NCBI RefSeq assembly: GCF_004792655.1
Contig: NZ_SRZC01000011.1
Coordinates: 1-64,000, forward strand
Length of the DNA: 64,000 nt
Direction of reading: 5' to 3'
Source of the DNA: Palleniella muris
Lineage (GTDB): Bacteria; Bacteroidota; Bacteroidia; Bacteroidales; Bacteroidaceae
Positions within the stretch are counted from its first letter, which is position 1. Each line of letters starts with the position of its first letter. This document shows positions 55,280 through 64,000 of the stretch, piece by piece. The notes under the pieces were generated by a model. The model was not told the origin of the DNA, searched no databases, and was given only the letters and a program-made list of their open reading frames with translations. Both the position numbers and the translations under genes were made by a program.

Positions 55280-56446
55280 ATGGAAGGTGATTTCATAAAG
55301 ATTTACAAGGCATTGACACCGTTGAGCTGGCTCTACGGCATGGGTGTCGGATTCCGTAATATGCTTTTCGAGATGGGAATACTACGCAGCCGTAGTTTCA
55401 CAATCCCGATAATCTCCGTCGGAAACATCACCGTCGGAGGGGCGGGAAAGACTCCGCATGTGGAGTATCTTGTGCGCCTGCTGCGGAAGCGTGTGAGGGT
55501 GGCTGTCCTTTCGCGTGGCTACAAACGGAAGACACGAGGGTATGTCCTTGCGGAAGGCAACATGACATCCGCTGACATTGGCGACGAACCATGTCAGATG
55601 TATATGAAATACGGTGCCGATACGGATAAGAACCGTGTTTACATAGCCGTGGATGCCAACCGATGCGAGGGCATAGAACGACTGCGGCATGACAAAGCGA
55701 CCGAAGACACGGATGTCATAATCCTTGACGACGCTTATCAGCATCGCTATGTGAAGCCGGGAGTTAATATCCTCCTTGTGGATTATCACCGTCTGATAGT
55801 CTATGACAAGCTGCTTCCGGCAGGACGCTTGCGTGAGCCGAAGAGCGGCAAGGAGCGCGCGGACATTGTCATTGTAACAAAATGCCCTAAGGATTTGCGC
55901 CCGATGGAGTTCCGTGTCATAAAGAAAGCGATGGACCTCCGACCTTACCAAAAACTGTTCTTTACGACCCTGAACTACGGCGCACTCTATCCGGTGTTCC
56001 CGGAAGGAAATGCCATGCGGCTTGAAGATATATCGGAGAAGTATAATGTCGTTGCACTGACAGGCATTGCCTCACCGCAGCAACTCTTGCTTGACCTCGG
56101 AAAATATACAAAGAACATCACCCCGATGACATTCAGTGACCATCACAGGTTCACTGACAAGGACATCGATAAGATAAACAATCTCTTTGACACCATACCT
56201 GAACCTCGGACAATCGTCACCACCGAGAAAGATGCGGCACGCCTGAAAGACATCGACGGACTGTCGGATGCGGTACGCAGGAGCATCCTTGCATTGCCGA
56301 TAGAGATAGGATTCATGCTGGACGGTGCCGAAGAGTTTGACGAATTCATCTTGTCCTATCTTCAGAAAAACTCAAAAAACTCTATCCTTGCCCGATTGAA
56401 GGATTCGGAGAATACATCAGAAAAGAACAAAATAAACTTCAGATAG
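55280..56446 (+). CDS. lpxK: Tetraacyldisaccharide 4'-kinase LpxK
   Basis: Phosphorylates the 4' position of the lipid A disaccharide precursor at the inner membrane. The 388-residue protein has the P-loop in ISVGNITVGGAGKTP (46-58), then VAVLSRGYKRKTRGY, and the catalytic region IILDDAYQHR. The start at 55280 (MEGDFIKIYK) is preferred to a frame opening at 55238 that would lie in the terminator hairpin. The thiL gene follows after 2 bases, so the two share a transcript. Confidence 0.95.
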   Translation: MEGDFIKIYKALTPLSWLYGMGVGFRNMLFEMGILRSRSFTIPIISVGNITVGGAGKTPHVEYLVRLLRKRVRVAVLSRGYKRKTRGYVLAEGNMTSADIGDEPCQMYMKYGADTDKNRVYIAVDANRCEGIERLRHDKATEDTDVIILDDAYQHRYVKPGVNILLVDYHRLIVYDKLLPAGRLREPKSGKERADIVIVTKCPKDLRPMEFRVIKKAMDLRPYQKLFFTTLNYGALYPVFPEGNAMRLEDISEKYNVVALTGIASPQQLLLDLGKYTKNITPMTFSDHHRFTDKDIDKINNLFDTIPEPRTIVTTEKDAARLKDIDGLSDAVRRSILALPIEIGFMLDGAEEFDEFILSYLQKNSKNSILARLKDSENTSEKNKINFR

Positions 56447-56448
56447 TA

Positions 56449-57528
56449 ATGGAAATAAAGGAACTTGGCGAATTCGGACTTATCGAACGCCTTACGAAAG
56501 ACATTGAGATAAAGAACCCTTCCACCTTGAAAAGTGCCGGTGACGACTGTGCAGTTATAGCCGGAAACAGCGACGAACAGACTCTTGTCACGACGGATAT
56601 GCTTATGGAGGGTGTGCATTTCGACCTTACATATATAAGTATGCAGCAGCTGGGCTACAAGAGTGCGATGGTGAACATCTCCGACATCTTTGCCATGAAC
56701 GGCACACCACGCCAGATGACTGTCTCCATAGCTCTCTCAAAACGCTTTACTGTTGAGGACATTGAGGATTTTTACAGCGGTCTGCGTCTTGCCTGTGACA
56801 AATGGAACATCGACATTGTCGGCGGCGATACTACTTCGTCGCTCACAGGTCTTGCAATAAGCATTACCTGCATTGGCACTGCACGTAAGGAGGACATTGT
56901 CTATCGTTCCGGTGCAAAGGATACAGACCTCATCTGTGTGACCGGCGACCTCGGTGCGGCATATATGGGACTGCAGATTCTTGAGCGTGAGAAGTCTGTC
57001 TATTACCAGCAGATTCGCGAGATACAGGCTAAGTACACTGACAAGGCGGAGCAGCGCAAGCAAATCGAGATGCTTGCCTTCTCACCTGATTTTGCAGGCA
57101 AAGAGTATCTCCTTGAGCGCCAATTGAAGCCGGAAGCACGTGGCGATGTCATCGAGACTTTGCGCAAAGCAGGCATCCGACTGACAGCGATGATGGACAT
57201 TTCCGACGGACTTTCTTCCGAATTGATGCACATATGCCGACAGTCTGGCTGCGGTTGCCGTGTCTACGAGAAGAACATCCCTATTGATTATCAGGTGGCT
57301 GTGACAGCCGAAGAGTTCAACATGAACCTCACAACCTGCGCCCTTAACGGCGGCGAGGACTACGAATTGCTCTTCACCGTACCTATCGGTGACCTCTCAA
57401 AGATAGAATCATTGGAAGGCGTTAAGATGATTGGCCACATCACAAAGCCGGAGCTCGGACAACTCCTCGTCACACGTGACAACAATGAGTTCCCACTGAA
57501 AGCGCAGGGCTGGAATCACATGGCATAA
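56449..57528 (+). CDS. thiL: Thiamine-monophosphate kinase ThiL
   Basis: Makes thiamine diphosphate from thiamine monophosphate and ATP. The 359-residue protein shows ELGEFGLIERL at the N-terminus, the magnesium-binding SAGDDCAVI (29-37), TTDMLMEGVHF, and VGGDTTSS, the ATP-binding acidic cluster of the PurM/ThiL fold, plus DISDGLSSEL and GGEDYELLF. An insertion of about 50 residues in the middle (YYQQIREIQAKYTDK...) is common in Bacteroidetes. Co-transcribed with lpxK. Confidence 0.96.
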   Translation: MEIKELGEFGLIERLTKDIEIKNPSTLKSAGDDCAVIAGNSDEQTLVTTDMLMEGVHFDLTYISMQQLGYKSAMVNISDIFAMNGTPRQMTVSIALSKRFTVEDIEDFYSGLRLACDKWNIDIVGGDTTSSLTGLAISITCIGTARKEDIVYRSGAKDTDLICVTGDLGAAYMGLQILEREKSVYYQQIREIQAKYTDKAEQRKQIEMLAFSPDFAGKEYLLERQLKPEARGDVIETLRKAGIRLTAMMDISDGLSSELMHICRQSGCGCRVYEKNIPIDYQVAVTAEEFNMNLTTCALNGGEDYELLFTVPIGDLSKIESLEGVKMIGHITKPELGQLLVTRDNNEFPLKAQGWNHMA

Positions 57529-57640
57529 GTTATAAACATGCAATAAGTGACTTATGCTGAATAATATATGAATAACTTTCTATCTTTTTGGGCTAATTCC
57601 AATAAGTAGTAAATAACCGAAACTGAAATCATCACATAAA

Positions 57641-59008
57641 ATGAAAGATATTAAGATACAAAATTTCCGATGCTATGCAGAGAAGAGCATGTCTTTTCGT
57701 AGAGGAATAAATCTGCTGATTGGTGACAACTCTGTTGGCAAGACATCCTTGCTTCGTGCCTGCAACCTTGTAATAAACTCTTTCTTTTCTGGATTCAGTG
57801 ACGAAAATACTATTTGGAAGAGTGCAGATGACGAAGATTTCAGAGAAATAAGGGCAGAGCAAACTATTGAGAGTGAAGACAAACCGATACGTATTGTCTT
57901 CCACCTTGACGATGATGACCTTCCTGCATTGAAGATTGAGGGGGGACAAACAATTCCTACTTGTTGGAGGAATGAAGAATCCGGAGAGTACTGCGACTTG
58001 ATGATTGAAAAGAAGTCAAAAAAGAATGCACGTAATCTTGTTTCTGGTTTGAAGTGTCTAAAGGATTATGCTACAATGCTGCAATCCAAAGCAGTCATCG
58101 TGGAGAATGGATTGGCAAGGCAGATAAATGCACTGCCGGTATATGCTTATTATACAACAGAGGATATTCATTCCATTCGCAAATTTGATAAGGAGAAAAA
58201 GAACTTTAAGAAGTACCCTCAAAAACCGTCGTTTGGATATTTTGAAAGTTTCGATTCAAAAGGATTGCTTGATTGCTGGATAAAACGTATCCTTGTGTTG
58301 CGCGAGGCAAAGAGAGGAGATGAGGAGATAGAAAATGTACGTAATGCCATCAAAAGTGCCCTTGGTGCTGAAGGATGTGGAATTATTAATGATATAGAAA
58401 TCAGACCCAATGACGGTGAGGTGGTGTTCCTTCTTGCAGACGGTCGAGAAGTTAAGACGGATTTTCTCTCTGATGGCTATCGTCGTTTAGTAAGCATTGT
58501 AATAGATATTGCCATTCGCTGCGCATTGCTCAATAAGACCATATATGGCAATGAGGCATACAAGGAAACTCATGGCACAGTGATTATTGACGAGATTGAT
58601 GAACATCTGCATCCTGCACTTCAGGTGCGTGTACTTAAAGCGCTGAACAACACTTTCAAGAACGTTCAGTTTATAGTCAGCACTCACTCTCCATTAGTCA
58701 TTTCATCCGTGGAGTCATGCCCTGATAATGTAGTGTATAAACTGGAGTATGACAGGGAGAATGATACTTACGTACATCACGAATTGAATACATACGGAAT
58801 GGATGCGTCTACTATCATCAATGCTTATATGGGACAATCGATAAGAGCGGAAGAGATAGCAGAAAAGATTAAAGAAATCAGAGGGCTTATCGACAAAGGA
58901 CAATTCCATGATGCTACGGCAAAACTTGATTCCCTGAAAGAGAAAACCAAAACTGATGACCCAGAGTTCACTCAATTAGAAACAATGATAACATTTTTGG
59001 AGGAATAG
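57641..59008 (+). CDS. ptuA: Septu PtuA-like AAA ATPase
   Basis: An SMC/ABC-like ATPase (AAA_21 type, 455 residues). Walker A is GDNSVGKT (28-35), the signature-like LSDGYRRLVSIV and Walker B GTVIIDEIDEHLHPALQ follow, with the switch histidine in IVSTHSP. A long insertion separates Walker A from the C-terminal motifs. Two bases separate it from an HNH nuclease gene, and the pair matches the PtuA-PtuB arrangement of Septu anti-phage defence. No reverse transcriptase (as in retron-linked forms) lies upstream; the thiL gene does. Confidence 0.85.
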   Translation: MKDIKIQNFRCYAEKSMSFRRGINLLIGDNSVGKTSLLRACNLVINSFFSGFSDENTIWKSADDEDFREIRAEQTIESEDKPIRIVFHLDDDDLPALKIEGGQTIPTCWRNEESGEYCDLMIEKKSKKNARNLVSGLKCLKDYATMLQSKAVIVENGLARQINALPVYAYYTTEDIHSIRKFDKEKKNFKKYPQKPSFGYFESFDSKGLLDCWIKRILVLREAKRGDEEIENVRNAIKSALGAEGCGIINDIEIRPNDGEVVFLLADGREVKTDFLSDGYRRLVSIVIDIAIRCALLNKTIYGNEAYKETHGTVIIDEIDEHLHPALQVRVLKALNNTFKNVQFIVSTHSPLVISSVESCPDNVVYKLEYDRENDTYVHHELNTYGMDASTIINAYMGQSIRAEEIAEKIKEIRGLIDKGQFHDATAKLDSLKEKTKTDDPEFTQLETMITFLEE

Positions 59009-59010
59009 GC

Positions 59011-59655
59011 ATGATACTCATAAAGAAGCAGAAAGAGCCGGATGCTTGGCTAAGGTATCGCCTGACTCCAAATGTGGATTATCAGTCTATACCGGAACTT
59101 GTTGAGCCTCTTTATAAAGAGCAAGGATATATCTGTGCCTATTGTATGCGCCGAATCCCTCATCGCGACAGTGTATCCAATGAGGGTCACCGTATCGAAC
59201 ATATGTTGAGTAGGGAGAAACATGATGACAAGAAATTGGATTACAATAATATGGTAATATGTTGTCCCGGTCATATTGGCACAGAAGATCATTGTGACAA
59301 AAATAAAGGCTCAGACGACATCAGTTTCTCTTTATTTGATAATGTGTTTATAAACTCTCTTTCCTATTCTAACGATGGCTGCATAAAATCGTCAAATGAT
59401 ATTTACGATAAAGAACTCAATGACATTCTTAATCTCAATACTGCATTGTTGAAGGCTAATCGTAAAAGCATGATTGATGAACTTGTCAAAGGGATACAGT
59501 CTTATGTAAAAAGAAATGGAAAGTTAGATAAATCATTTCTGTGTCACATGATTGAGAAATACTCAAGCATGTATAGTAAGGATGAAAAACAAGTCTACTA
59601 TCCATACTGTGGAGTGGCAATCTATTACTTGCAGAAGAAGTTAAACAAACTGTGA
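59011..59655 (+). CDS. ptuB: Septu PtuB-like HNH endonuclease
   Basis: A 214-residue HNH nuclease of the TIGR02646/PtuB type. CAYCMRRI (about 44-51) and a later CCPGHIGTEDHCDKNKG give the zinc-binding cysteines; RIEHMLSREKHDDKKLDYNNMVICC carries the HNH catalytic histidine and asparagines. It begins 2 bp after the ATPase stop. In Septu systems both proteins are needed for phage resistance, probably by cutting DNA or tRNA-like substrates once triggered. The 3' end is followed by a gene-poor 460 bp. Confidence 0.87.
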   Translation: MILIKKQKEPDAWLRYRLTPNVDYQSIPELVEPLYKEQGYICAYCMRRIPHRDSVSNEGHRIEHMLSREKHDDKKLDYNNMVICCPGHIGTEDHCDKNKGSDDISFSLFDNVFINSLSYSNDGCIKSSNDIYDKELNDILNLNTALLKANRKSMIDELVKGIQSYVKRNGKLDKSFLCHMIEKYSSMYSKDEKQVYYPYCGVAIYYLQKKLNKL

Positions 59656-59836
59656 TAGTGCATTATAGAATAATCAAGTCACTGTCAAAAACAATATGTG
59701 CTTCATGGTACGAATATCCCCTTAAAGTAATGGAGGAGTCCGCATGAAAAAACATATCACAAAGCCCAAAAAGGCAGCATCTTCGTCATACGTGACAATA
59801 ATTAGTCATCGCTAAAGGCACAAGACTGAAAAGGTT

Positions 59837-59974
59837 ATGGCAAATATGGAACACCAATAGTCTGAAAAAACACAATTATCTGGCAAAGCAACCTCCTTTG
59901 ATGATGCAGTAGTAAGGAACATGCAACATGTTTATCAGCACATAAATGAAATGATTTCACACGAAATGTTATAG
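59837..59974 (+). pseudogene. Possible gene remnant with one in-frame TAG
   Basis: A 45-codon frame (MANMEHQ, stop TAG at 59858-59860, then SEKTQLSGKATSFDDAVV... to 59972) is coherent on both sides of the stop and looks like decayed coding DNA. A 23-codon frame at 59743 (MKKHITKPKKAASSSY) is preceded by GGAGGAG, an unusual Shine-Dalgarno for this phylum. I cannot assign a family. Both lie in the 59656-60118 gap between the two defence gene sets. Confidence 0.35.
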
Positions 59975-60028
59975 AAAAATTTCACACTTTGATTTATATG
60001 AAACAATAAAATGTTTGAATGTAATAAA

Positions 60029-60074
60029 AATCTTCATATAAGAAATGGAATTAGGTATTTCTTATATGAAGATT
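60029..60074. repeat. Perfect 18-bp inverted repeat
   Basis: AATCTTCATATAAGAAAT (60029-60046) and its exact complement (60057-60074) around a 10-nt loop. No T-run and no gene directly attached; it lies between the Septu pair and the convergent TrlF genes, where it could stop transcription from either side. Confidence 0.75.
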
Positions 60075-60118
60075 ATAATCTATGGAACAGCAAAATATAA
60101 ACGAACTATATAATTATA

Positions 60119-60367
60119 CTATTTACCAAAAAGGCTTATTTCTCCGTTCTCTCCTTCTGGATGGACTTTTTCCCATATGGCATCATTTAAACTTTTTATC
60201 TGTTCTTGTTCTTCAGGTGTTATCCCTTCACCATATTCACATTCGATAGGCTGTCCATCAAGAAGGGCGGCAATCATTTTGATGTACGAGAACACCTCCT
60301 GCTTTGTATTATCAAGAATTACAGCAGCGATATCACCATCCTCTGTTTTATTGAATTTCAGTTTCAT
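60119..60367 (-). CDS. Small acidic partner of TrlF-type ATPase (unknown family)
   Basis: An 82-residue acidic protein of helices and one possible strand (MKLKFNKTEDGDIAAVILDN, IKMIAALLDGQPIE). I do not recognise the family. It starts 2 bases after the stop of the TrlF-like gene, so it is made from the same message. The position behind a defence effector suggests an immunity, regulator or substrate-recognition role, by inference only. Confidence 0.65.
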   Translation of the reverse strand: MKLKFNKTEDGDIAAVILDNTKQEVFSYIKMIAALLDGQPIECEYGEGITPEEQEQIKSLNDAIWEKVHPEGENGEISLFGK

Positions 60368-60369
60368 AT

Positions 60370-62673
60370 TTAATTGTATTTTTTAAAATTATACTTCTTG
60401 ACTCTTTTTTTGATTGATGTCCTGCCACCATCAGTTTGATCAGCAATATAGTCCAATACTTTTTGTCCGAATACCTCACTTTCTAATGATGCAGAGCGAA
60501 TGGTTATCTTGTTTCCATCGTTTTCACAAACAACAATTGTTTGAGCATCTGCCATCATAGGTATCGTTGCATTGTGGCTTACCATAATCACTTGCTTACT
60601 CCATTTTACAGCTTTGATAGTTTCTGTTAATGTCGAATTTATATATTTCACAGCCAAATTATCCTCTGGCTGATCAATAATAATGGGCGCAGTATCTTGT
60701 TCATACCCTAGTATTAAGTCCAACAAAATTGCCGTTTTCCATCCTGGACTCAAATTATTAAAATCTTTTCCGTCTTTTGTCACAATCTTATACGAACGTG
60801 TATTTAACTCCATCAATTTCGTATATACTTTCTGAGTCATATCGTTGTATGATTCGACATTGGGATTTTTCTTGAAATAACGGCTCATCAAATTCCACGG
60901 AGTAACATCTGCAATAGTATTGATATTAGATTTTAAACAGTATTTCAATGCATCTACTAGTACTTTATCGTTAAAACTAAAGTTGTTAATAACAGACAAT
61001 TTATGTCCTCTTGCTTCTATCTCTCTAGTCTGAAAAGAGTATTTTGTTTTGATTAACTCTTGTTTACAGTGCTTAAAGCCCGCAAGAGCTTTTATATATT
61101 CACCTACAGTTTTAAGTAAACTATCCTTGTTTGTGATGCGGGATTGCTGCTGTCCAAGTTCATCTTTCAGTATTCTGTCTACAACTTGTTTATGTTCTTT
61201 TACGACCATAGACACATCATCAAACACAGTATAGGCTTTTGCCGCTAAAGCAAGTTTTGTTTTTATGGAGTTAATCTCTTCATTTGCACCTTCAACCAAA
61301 GGATTATTCTCTAAAAAAGTTCTAATAGTCTCTATTGCTTTTAAATCGATTTTATATTGACTCGAAGGATACTTAACGAGACTTTCTTCTTCTGCCGTTG
61401 GCATCAATATATTCAACGCATTTTTCTTTACTATGCCAGTAACAATCAACTGTCCTGGATTAGGTAATGCATTCAAGGTTCGCTCACAGTCCTCTATTTT
61501 CTCCACATACTGCAACATTTCACTAATTACTTCATGCAATCTATTTAGCCCCGTTGTAATGCTACGATTAATTTCATTGTCTGCAGGAAAAATATTCCTT
61601 AATATCTCTATTTTGTCAATGCTTTTTTCGTTATTATCCGAGATATTTTCTGCGATGAAATTTTGAGATATATAATATGGGGTCATCCCACTTGTATTCT
61701 CTACAATTATATTCTCTACACCATAACGCTCTATATACTTCGAGCCCTCAAAATCCTGATGAATATTTCTATATAATGAATCCACAAATAAAGTTTTCCC
61801 GGACGAAGATCCGCCAATTACGACATTCAGACCTTCGGTTAAGTTTACATTCACATCTATATGTTCATTCTGCAATTCTATATGCCCAATATAATCACTT
61901 CGTCGTATTGGTTTCTCATGACTAGCCACAAGTCTTGTACTTTCAGAAAGCGAAAGTCGTAATCCATCAAATGTTGGTTGCGCAAACATCCATGTTGGGA
62001 TGAAATCATCATCATTGCCGCTATGCGAGCGAGGATATATACTGGGAGAATAGTTGTCAGAGCAAGTCACAAGATTAATGAACTCCGATATTCCGAGTCG
62101 TTCAAAATATCGATGAGTTGCCTCCAGCCCTTTGGTACTTCTTGATGTAAAGCCATCAAATTGATTATAATATATACTTCTATTGATTGCATTGTCTAAA
62201 TTTTCACCATCGTTGATGCTATAATTAAATGCTCCATGTTTTTGTGAGCCGTGTGGTAGTAAGATGAAATCAAATGTGTCAAAACTATTAATGATTTTTT
62301 GGATATCTGGCGTATTCGGGTCATTTCGATCTGGTAATTTATTAGGATATAGCTCATCCAGAATCTCGTTTAGCGAATCTATTCCAGCCTCTTCTATAGG
62401 GGCGTTAAAATATATATGACAATGGTACGATTTTGCCTCTGCCCGATTTTGAATGTGTAATTCTACACCAATAATTAAGTTAAGACCCAGGTTTTGGGCC
62501 TTCAAATAGGCTGACTTGTTAATGGTGTTGTGATCTGTTAACGAAATCATAAACGGACTGTCTCCATTCAGTTTCTTTATTTGACCGACCAATTCTGCTA
62601 TATCGTAGTTGGTATTCAGATTATTTGCATCCTCTGAAGTATGTATGTGTAAATCTATGTATATTGGTTGCAT
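60370..62673 (-). CDS. TrlF-family PHP-domain ATPase
   Basis: A 767-residue two-part protein. The N-terminal PHP phosphoesterase keeps its metal residues: His9 and His11 (IDLHIHTSED), Asp47-His48 (SLTDHNTI), Glu71 (GVELHI), His141 (LLPHGSQ) and Asp206 (CSDNYS). The C-terminal ATPase is SMC/Rad50-like: Walker A GGSSSGKT (287-294), a coiled-coil-like middle, then NLSPGWKTAILLDLILG, Walker B IIIDQPEDNLAV and MVSHNATIPMM. This pattern is the TrlF-family ATPase. Family members accompany restriction-modification systems; here it sits 20 bp after HsdR in the same operon. A nuclease or phosphodiesterase effector driven by the ATPase is a reasonable guess. Confidence 0.85.
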   Translation of the reverse strand: MQPIYIDLHIHTSEDANNLNTNYDIAELVGQIKKLNGDSPFMISLTDHNTINKSAYLKAQNLGLNLIIGVELHIQNRAEAKSYHCHIYFNAPIEEAGIDSLNEILDELYPNKLPDRNDPNTPDIQKIINSFDTFDFILLPHGSQKHGAFNYSINDGENLDNAINRSIYYNQFDGFTSRSTKGLEATHRYFERLGISEFINLVTCSDNYSPSIYPRSHSGNDDDFIPTWMFAQPTFDGLRLSLSESTRLVASHEKPIRRSDYIGHIELQNEHIDVNVNLTEGLNVVIGGSSSGKTLFVDSLYRNIHQDFEGSKYIERYGVENIIVENTSGMTPYYISQNFIAENISDNNEKSIDKIEILRNIFPADNEINRSITTGLNRLHEVISEMLQYVEKIEDCERTLNALPNPGQLIVTGIVKKNALNILMPTAEEESLVKYPSSQYKIDLKAIETIRTFLENNPLVEGANEEINSIKTKLALAAKAYTVFDDVSMVVKEHKQVVDRILKDELGQQQSRITNKDSLLKTVGEYIKALAGFKHCKQELIKTKYSFQTREIEARGHKLSVINNFSFNDKVLVDALKYCLKSNINTIADVTPWNLMSRYFKKNPNVESYNDMTQKVYTKLMELNTRSYKIVTKDGKDFNNLSPGWKTAILLDLILGYEQDTAPIIIDQPEDNLAVKYINSTLTETIKAVKWSKQVIMVSHNATIPMMADAQTIVVCENDGNKITIRSASLESEVFGQKVLDYIADQTDGGRTSIKKRVKKYNFKKYN

Positions 62674-62693
62674 GTCAACTTGTTCTATTTAGT

Positions 62694-64000
62694 TTATTCA
62701 TGTTTCTTATAATTCTCTACCTGTTCCAGAACTTTTTGCCATACCTCTTCATCCCATTGAGGAGGATAACCCTCTTTGTAGAGAAGGTAAGTAAGCTGGC
62801 TGGCAAGTTTGCTTTTTAAGTTGTCGTTATTTAGCCAATCGGCATAAACAGCGGTATCATCTATCAATGTCTTGATTTTCTTTGCCAACTCAATACAACG
62901 ATTATCCGCATACTCAAAACCGTGTTTGTCCCGCACTTCGACAAGGACATCAAAGAAAGCTTTCTCCTCAAAAGTGATACCCAATTCCTTGAATTTCTCG
63001 CTATCAACTTTAAGCTTTTTCAGAATGTTTATCAGATTGTTCGACAGCTCATTGATTTTGTATGAAACAATGTCACATACATTATTCACTACGTTCTGTG
63101 TTACATCGTTGGTGAATGTCAACTTGTCCCTTGTATTATAGGCATCTATCGTATCTTCAAGCATTTTCTGGAAATGTTCAGCCTGTATCTTGTTTGTCCG
63201 GCTGTATGCTCTGATTGCTTTAGCGACAAGTTTACAAAGAATCTGAAACTTGGTAAACGGCATTTTTATTTCATCTACCTCTTTGGCGAATGAGTCGCTG
63301 AAAATATTTTCTTCAACACCTTCATTCATTACTCGTTCCACACCACTTGCAAGAATTGCTTCCTGAACCATCTGTTCCACATGCCTGTTCATGCTTTCTG
63401 TGTCGTGCTCTGTGGCAGTCATTTTGTTCACGTATGAGCAGATACCCATGAAGCATTGACTCCATGCTACCTCTTCTTCGGTCAGAATACCGGCAGGGTT
63501 ACAGATATTATAAGCAGAACGCAGGCGTTTGACATGTTCCTTGAAAAGTTTGAGAAAAGAAACCTCACCTTTTCGTTCCACACTGTTGGCAAGGATATAC
63601 TCAGCCGCTTCCTGAATGAACTGAAGTCGGGCAAGGTCATTTTTCCCGAAAAAACGGTCGAATACCAGTCCTGACAATCGCTCTCGCAAAAGTTGCAGTT
63701 CATTCCGCAATACTTCATGTGCAACCTCCAAATCTTCCTGTGGCCCGACTTCGCCACCATATTTTTTCATGGCCTTTTTCATCTCCTCGCGAATACCTAT
63801 GTAGTCGATGATAAAACCATACTCTTTGGTGCCGAATTTACGGTTTACACGCGAAATAGTCTGAATAAGCGTATGTTTAGATAGCGGTTTGTCATTATAA
63901 AGCATCGTCAGGCAAGGCACATCGAATCCCGTAATCCACATATCCACATTGATAGAGATATGGAAATTCGATTTTTCCGATTTAAACTCTGAATCAAGGA
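62694..64000 (-). CDS. hsdR: Type I restriction enzyme HsdR, C-terminal part (runs off the window)
   Basis: The motor/nuclease subunit of a type I restriction system, cut by the window edge: the frame stays open to position 64000. Visible are helicase motif V-VI (ITGFDVPCLTMLYNDKPLSKHTLIQTISRVNR) and a long C-terminal helical region. The last part (FFDVLVEVRDKHGFEYADNRCIELAKKIK) matches DUF3387 of HsdR. The nuclease N-terminus, HsdM and HsdS should lie to the right. The TrlF-like gene follows closely, giving a restriction-plus-ATPase operon. Confidence 0.92.
   Translation of the reverse strand, partial: LDSEFKSEKSNFHISINVDMWITGFDVPCLTMLYNDKPLSKHTLIQTISRVNRKFGTKEYGFIIDYIGIREEMKKAMKKYGGEVGPQEDLEVAHEVLRNELQLLRERLSGLVFDRFFGKNDLARLQFIQEAAEYILANSVERKGEVSFLKLFKEHVKRLRSAYNICNPAGILTEEEVAWSQCFMGICSYVNKMTATEHDTESMNRHVEQMVQEAILASGVERVMNEGVEENIFSDSFAKEVDEIKMPFTKFQILCKLVAKAIRAYSRTNKIQAEHFQKMLEDTIDAYNTRDKLTFTNDVTQNVVNNVCDIVSYKINELSNNLINILKKLKVDSEKFKELGITFEEKAFFDVLVEVRDKHGFEYADNRCIELAKKIKTLIDDTAVYADWLNNDNLKSKLASQLTYLLYKEGYPPQWDEEVWQKVLEQVENYKKHE

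Noticed and set aside
53374..57528. Cobalamin riboswitch near mutAB
   Set aside because: I looked for B12-box-like sequence and a large structured leader upstream of mutA and found none.

Overview
The window reads as chromosome of a Prevotella/Segatella-like member of the Bacteroidales. Evidence: SusC/SusD-type outer-membrane glycan uptake genes, promoters of the Bacteroidetes type (TAnnTTTG at -7, TTTG about 20 bp upstream), almost no Shine-Dalgarno sequences, methylmalonyl-CoA mutase in two subunits, a class I SppA, and NadX-type aspartate dehydrogenase. I saw no rRNA, tRNA, CRISPR array or intact insertion sequence.

Layout. 0.1-10.3 kb is mostly housekeeping: nadX, an alanine/sodium symporter, a DUF4143 ATPase behind three tandem palindromes, a cyclophilin, hemW, a MetH-activation-domain protein, a sigma-70 factor overlapping a four-TM membrane protein, asparaginase and an FMN-binding protein. 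11.1-13.8 kb holds a secreted GH51 arabinofuranosidase and a DUF3791/DUF3990/DUF3791 module that looks like a toxin-antitoxin unit. 14.0-38.6 kb is a complete starch locus. On the minus strand lie GH13 neopullulanase, type I pullulanase, GH97 alpha-glucosidase, GH77 amylomaltase, a sugar MFS transporter and a LacI regulator. Diverging on the plus strand are SusC, SusD, two SusE/F-like lipoproteins and an OmpA protein, and after a HigBA module a secreted alpha-amylase with a sorting-type C-terminus. The gene order supports a path: surface amylase and binding lipoproteins, SusCD import, periplasmic GH97/GH13 hydrolysis, MFS import, cytoplasmic amylomaltase.

38.9-48.4 kb mixes accessory and core genes: a Schlafen-type AlbA ATPase, a nitroreductase lipoprotein, a thioesterase, a Sau3AI/MutH-type restriction-modification pair, valS and a collapsed rhuM gene. 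49.3-57.5 kb is core: mutA-mutB, sppA, lpxK, thiL. 57.6-64.0 kb is a defence cluster: a Septu-like ATPase/HNH pair, a TrlF-family PHP-ATPase with a small partner, and the C-terminal part of a type I restriction HsdR that runs off the window.

The most unusual signals are outside the genes. Five intergenic arrays of a degenerate repeat keep a strict 22-bp period and sit 10-14 kb apart. Two other accessory genes are preceded by three-copy arrays of 32- and 33-bp period. A 207-bp nested palindrome lies between amylomaltase and the GH97 gene. The LacI regulator of the starch locus carries a nine-base G/C homopolymer that shifts its frame and would be restored by losing one base, so starch regulation may be phase-variable (or this is an assembly error).
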